A stretch of 64,000 nt of DNA, taken from the NCBI GenBank assembly GCA_009760855.2, contig WPIO01000010.1, positions 1,468,501 through 1,532,500 of the forward strand, read 5' to 3'. Positions within the stretch are counted from its first letter, which is position 1; each line of letters opens with the position of its first letter. Below are positions 60,139-64,000 of the stretch, in pieces. The notes beneath the pieces were generated by a model. It was not told the DNA's origin. It did no database searches and saw nothing but the letters and a program-made list of their open reading frames with translations. A program made the translations under genes and the position numbers. This DNA comes from Cristatella mucedo (Eukaryota; Bryozoa; Phylactolaemata; Cristatellidae).

Positions 60139-62250
60139 GTGTGTGCCCACCCCTCCTCTAAAATAACCTCTGAATCGCGAAAACTCAAGACCCTCGACAT
60201 CGATGCTGTCCGTGCGAGAATATCTGCTTCACCTCTGCTGCTCAGTCCTCCCTCCGATCTGTCATCATTAGTAGATAGCTACAACACGACACTAGCTGAC
60301 GCGCTCGACGAGTTTGTGCCTCTGACTAAGTGCACTGTGCGCCCTCGCTCAGACGGCCTATGGTTTACCACAGACATTAAACTAGCCAGGTCTACTAAGC
60401 ACAAGCTTGAAAAAGCATACCCACGATCAGGACTGACTGTCCATCGACAGGCACATATGAAGACTACTGCAGGTCGTACCAATCGATCCTAGCAAAGGCC
60501 AAGTTTAGCTTCTATAAAAACATTGTTGAATCACAGGTGCACAATCTAAAAATGCTGACATCGACGATCAACCATCTCCTCAACTGCTCCCAGATTAGCT
60601 CCTTACCTGAGGATCCTTGTGATGATCTAGCCGATTGATTCTCTCGACTCTTTGTCCAGAAGATAGACAAGATCAGGGAGTCCATCCCTGCGATGACAAC
60701 ATTCTCCCTAGAATGCTGTTCCCCGATTCCTGGCTGCACCTCAAGGTCTACATTTAAGCAGGTCACTGGTGATCTCTTCCTGAAGTTCATATCCCAATCA
60801 AAGAAGACAACAAGTCCTCTGGGCCCTATTCCCACTATCCTGTTCCAACGTTGCATTGATCCGCTGCTGCCATGTATAACTAACATCATTAATATGTCAT
60901 TAGCCTCAGGTCATCTCCCAGCACCTTTCAAAAAAGCTGTAGTCAAGCCACTTCTCAAGAAAGCAACACTACACCAAGAGAACGTGAGCAACTACCGCCC
61001 AGTCTCCCTTCTACCATTCCTATCAAAGACACTGAAACGGATCGTGGCAGACCAGCTGAACTCATATATTGAAACTTAAAACCTTGCTAGTAAGTTCCAG
61101 TCTGGCTTTAGAGCTAATCACTTTACAGAGTCAGCATTCCTTTGGGTCTACAACGACCTACTTAGGAAGGCAGACAGGTAGAGTGTCTCTGCTTGTTATT
61201 CTCGATCTTTCGGCAGCTTTTGATACTATCGATCACAAAGTTCTTCTAGAGTGCCTCTCATCACGCCTGGGAATCACTGACACTGTTTTGCAATGGTTCA
61301 GGTCCTATCTCAGTGGGAGACTCCAGAGTATTGACGTGAATGTACAAAGATCATCCGAGGTACCTCTGAAATATGGAGTACCTCAGGGCTCAGTGCTAGG
61401 TCCGGTTCTTTTCACGGTTTGTACTCTGCCTCTTGCTTATGTGATTGCCAAGCACAATCTAGGCTTTCACTTCTATACGGATGACACTCAGTTGTATCTT
61501 TGCTTTGATCCCTCTCAGCTTTCGAGCACCTCGAATTCTCTCAACTCACTTCCTGCATGTATTGATATAGTTCATTTGCATAGCGCCCTAAGAAAACTTA
61601 ATCACTATTCAAGCGCTTCACATGTGCCTCTGGGCTCGACCCCATGACCTCAGCCAGACCTTGGTCGGGACGAGCACCTTAACCACTGGACCAAACCAGC
61701 TCGGCATTGATGACATCCGCACATTGATGGCAGCAAATTTCTAAAACTAAATGATGATAAAACTAACTTACTAGCTATGGGTAAACCCAGTTTGATTCAG
61801 ACAAGGCTGACGCTCAAAATTGGCTCTGCCAGCATATCTCCGGTTGAATCAGCTTGAAATTTAGGTGTCATGTTCCAAAGTGACCTCTCGTTAGACGACC
61901 ACATCAGGTCCACAATCAAGTCTTCCTACTTTCAGCTATATAACATGGCTAAAATTTGGGCTTGCTTAGATAAGGATACCACGTCTAAGTTGGTCCATGC
62001 ATTTGTGACATCCTGTCTTGACTTCTGTAACTCACTGCTTGCTGGCCTACTGGCATGTGCAATCAGGCGATTACAGCTGGTGCAAAACTCTGCAGCTAGG
62101 CTTGTCTGTCGTGAGCGTCGCAGTTGCCACATCGCACCACTTCTCGCCGACCTGCACTGGCTACCAGTCAAGCAACGGATCGACTTCAAGGTTTTGTCGC
62201 TCACTTTTAGGTCACTTCATTCTTTGGCTCCAGCCTATCTCTCAGATCTA
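60139..62250 (+). pseudogene. LINE endonuclease-polymerase linker and reverse transcriptase
   Basis: Separate frames cover the linker (60139-60492, with the DGLWFTTDIKLARSTK segment that follows the endonuclease), the finger region (60693-61079, PAPFKKAVVKPLLKK and SNYRPVSLLPFLSKTLKR), and the palm (61069-61647, LDLSAAFDTIDH, GVPQGSVLGPVLF, and FYTDDTQLYL where the active YADD box should be). The C-terminus is at 61870-62250. There are several stops and frame changes. The Ala-to-Thr change in the YADD box suggests a degraded enzyme, although the two Asp residues remain. Confidence 0.9.
61567..61705 (-). mobile_element. SINE (family A): tRNA-like head fused to the LINE's 3' tail
   Basis: 139 bp flanked by ATTGAT at 61561-61566 and 61706-61711, a target duplication absent from the uninterrupted LINE copy at 36190. 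On the minus strand the head has A-box-like TGGTCCAGTGGTTAAGG and B-box-like GGTCATGGGGTCGAGCCC. The tail AAGCGCTTGAATAGTGATTA... then GGGCGCTAT parallels the LINE hairpin (AAAGCGCC...GGGCGCTTTAT). Confidence 0.9.
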
Positions 62251-62252
62251 CT

Positions 62253-62427
62253 GAGTCGTGATGGCACACTAGGTAAGGCGGTTGCTTTCACGACCTCGGT
62301 CCCGAGGTAGTGGGTTCGATTCCTGCCGTGGGCGATCCTTATCGCCACTGCAAGTGGTCGTGAGAGCCGTAAAAGCTCTTCTGTCGCTATACAAAAAGAG
62401 GCTGTTTAATCAGCTAGAATTTTTTTT
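62253..62427 (+). mobile_element. tRNA-headed SINE (family B) nested in the LINE
   Basis: Flanked by TACT at 62249-62252 and 62428-62431. Head GTGATGGCACACTAGGTAAGG, B box GGGTTCGATTCC, body CACTGCAAGTGGTCGTGAGA, 3' end TTTAATCAGCTAG followed by a T-run. Outside it the LINE sequence is continuous with the copies at 36740 and 16590. Confidence 0.9.
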
Positions 62428-62898
62428 TACTCCCCCACCAAGCCAAGCATCGTATCACTCGCTTTTCGGAATCCATCAGTCTACCAATACCTCGAACAAA
62501 ATCAAATCCTTCGGAGACTTCCGTGCATTTAGTTCGTATGCTCCCACAGCCTGGAACTTCCTCCCGACCTGCGTCAGAACATCCCCTGACCTGACCACAT
62601 TTAAAAAGAACTTAAAAACACACCTATTTAGGACAGCATTTAGTGGGTTTTTGTTATTCGTCCTCAATGTCCTTATTCGTGCTGACACTGTGCATGCTGC
62701 CACCAACCACATTTGCATGCTGACCCTGTGCATGCCACCCCTAACCATGTTATTCATGTTTTTTTTTATCAAGCATGGTATTACTCACCATTAAATTGCA
62801 TTTCCCTTTGCAGCAAATGTAAAGCGCCTAGATAGAGATTGAGTTCTCTGAGGGCGCTTTATCTAGTGAATTATTATTATTATTATCATCATTATTAT

Positions 62899-63175
62899 TA
62901 TCCAACAGTCTACCAATACCTCGTACAAACCTCAAATCCTTTGGAGACCGTGCATTTAGTTCGTATGCTCCCAAAGCCTGGAACTCCCTCCCTACCTGCG
63001 TCAGAACATCCCCTGACTTGACCACATTTGAAAAGAACTTAAAAACACCTATTTAGGACAGAATTTTAGTGGGTCCCTGTGATTCGTCCTTCGTGTGCTT
63101 ATGCGTGCTGACACTGTGCATGCTGCCAATAACTACATTTGTAGGCTGACCCTGTGCATGTCACCTCTAACCTTG
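62899..63175 (+). mobile_element. Second LINE 3' fragment, tandem to the first
   Basis: Starts directly after the (ATT)n of the preceding copy at the CAACAGTCTACCAATACCTC segment and includes the WNSLP coding region and part of the 3' UTR. It stops before the hairpin. Confidence 0.85.
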
Positions 63176-63465
63176 TAACGGCCATGTGGCATGAACAACT
63201 TCAGTAGGCCGATCAAGGTCTGGCCTTACGAGTTATGTTTCGACAATATTCGCAGCCGTTCAGCTGCAGATCGTCTTAGCGCTGGGATCTTAAGCGCTTA
63301 AATCTCCAGCAAGTATTCTTGGAATTTTGTAGTGAGCTAGATCAGCCATGGGATGTCTACGGTTCCCAGCTTCGCTTGAAAGCCCAGGTTCATTGCTTGA
63401 GTGGGCGCAACTAGCGTTTCAGGTTCTGGAGGGCGTAGGGTCAGCTCCGAAGGAAGAAAAAACGC
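63176..63465. other. Unrecognised segment between two LINE pieces
   Basis: About 290 bases with no similarity to the LINE or SINEs. No terminal repeats or target duplication could be found. Confidence 0.5.
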
Positions 63466-63697
63466 ATCGTCCTTGATGTGCTTATGCGTGCTGACACTGT
63501 GCATGCTGCCACTAACCACATTTGCATACTGACCCTGTGCATGTCACCCCTAACCATGTTATTCATGTTGTTTGTTTATCAAGCATGATTTTACTCACCA
63601 TTCAATTGCATTTCCCTTTGCAGCAAATGTAAAGCACCTAGAGAGAGATTAAGTTCTCTGAGGGCGCTTTATCAAGTGCATTATTATTATTATTAGT
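63466..63697 (+). mobile_element. Third LINE 3' UTR fragment
   Basis: Contains the CTTATGCGTGCTGACACTG block already present at 63103, then the full hairpin tail and (ATT)n. Because the block is repeated, it is a separate insertion and not the continuation of the preceding fragment. Confidence 0.85.
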
Positions 63698-63783
63698 CTT
63701 CCTCCTTCCTGGCGCTCTAATATTCCCTGGGCATGTTTTGCTCTCTAAAAGACTGGTGGTGGCTCAGCAATGCACACTATAAA

Positions 63784-63786
63784 TAA

Positions 63787-63832
<46 letters not shown>

Positions 63833-63870
63833 ATATAAAAATAATAATAAAAATAAATATATATATATCG
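63784..63870. repeat. (TA)n microsatellite
   Basis: AAATAAATAAATA leads into (TA)n at about 63791-63824, then degenerate AT repeat. Confidence 0.9.
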
Positions 63871-64000
63871 TATTTTATCGTGTATAAGCCAATTCTTTTT
63901 CCCAAAATTTTGGGTCAGATGATGGAAAGGGCCTTATACATGAGAGGTTACTTTTTTGCTTTAGTATTTCGCTAAACAATGCATCTGCTTTGATTGCCAT

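Larger units (their letters stand above)
59938..62898 (+). mobile_element. L2/CR1-like LINE, longest copy, mutated and carrying two SINEs
   Basis: Starts in the C-terminal part of the endonuclease (HVHGPTHI, with the later SH.Y-type residues garbled). It then has the linker, reverse transcriptase, 3' UTR, hairpin (AAAGCGCC 62821-62828, GGCGCTTT 62853-62860) and (ATT)n. The 5' end is missing. SINEs interrupt it at 61567-61705 and 62253-62427. Confidence 0.9.

Overview
This is eukaryotic, and almost certainly animal, genomic DNA. There are no bacterial operons, and the window is full of LINE and SINE copies, hAT MITEs, microsatellites, CpG-rich first exons and splice-site-bounded open frames. 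The repeats (an L2/CR1-like LINE with ATT tails, tRNA-headed SINEs, a SPIN-type hAT element and a decayed Polinton/adintovirus-like island) suggest an invertebrate, possibly a flatworm or mollusc. Species cannot be fixed from the sequence alone.

The main host content is a pair of tandem paralogous genes on the minus strand. Each appears to consist of a GC-rich first exon and a long terminal exon. Gene 1 is exon 34525-33703 joined across about 9.7 kb to exon 23999-18673 (about 2049 aa). Gene 2 is exon 6760-5941 joined across about 2.7 kb to exon 3260-1582 (about 832 aa). In both, the first exon ends one base into a codon at an AG|GT exactly where protein similarity stops, and the terminal exon supplies the two missing bases after an AG acceptor. 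The first exons share a TTVRYATA...YTNY core, and the terminal exons share a C-terminal Ala/Gly-rich membrane-like segment and tail. I recognise no known family. The non-coding 3' flanks are also homologous, so this was a genomic duplication.

Region by region: 1-7.1 kb holds gene 2 and its CpG island. 7.1-17.9 kb holds LINE/SINE fragments, a GC-rich patch with one possible plus-strand exon, and a long GA tract. 18.7-34.9 kb is gene 1, whose intron carries SINEs, a SPIN MITE with a perfect 8-bp target duplication, and a perfect 22-bp palindrome. 35.9-37.2 kb is a 5'-truncated LINE with a readable reverse transcriptase. 42.7-43.7 kb holds two more LINE ends. 47.5-48.7 kb is a broken coiled-coil gene. 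52.8-59.7 kb is a distinctly AT-rich island of decayed viral-type genes: integrase, packaging ATPase, adenovirus-type protease, an HNH endonuclease, a pX-like hydrophobic protein and a minisatellite-bearing ORF. 59.9-63.7 kb is a nearly complete but mutated LINE with two SINEs nested in it, followed by further LINE tails.

The mobile elements work together in a visible way. One SINE family has a tRNA-like head and a tail copied from the 3' hairpin of the LINE that sits in the same window, the expected arrangement for a SINE mobilised by that LINE's reverse transcriptase.
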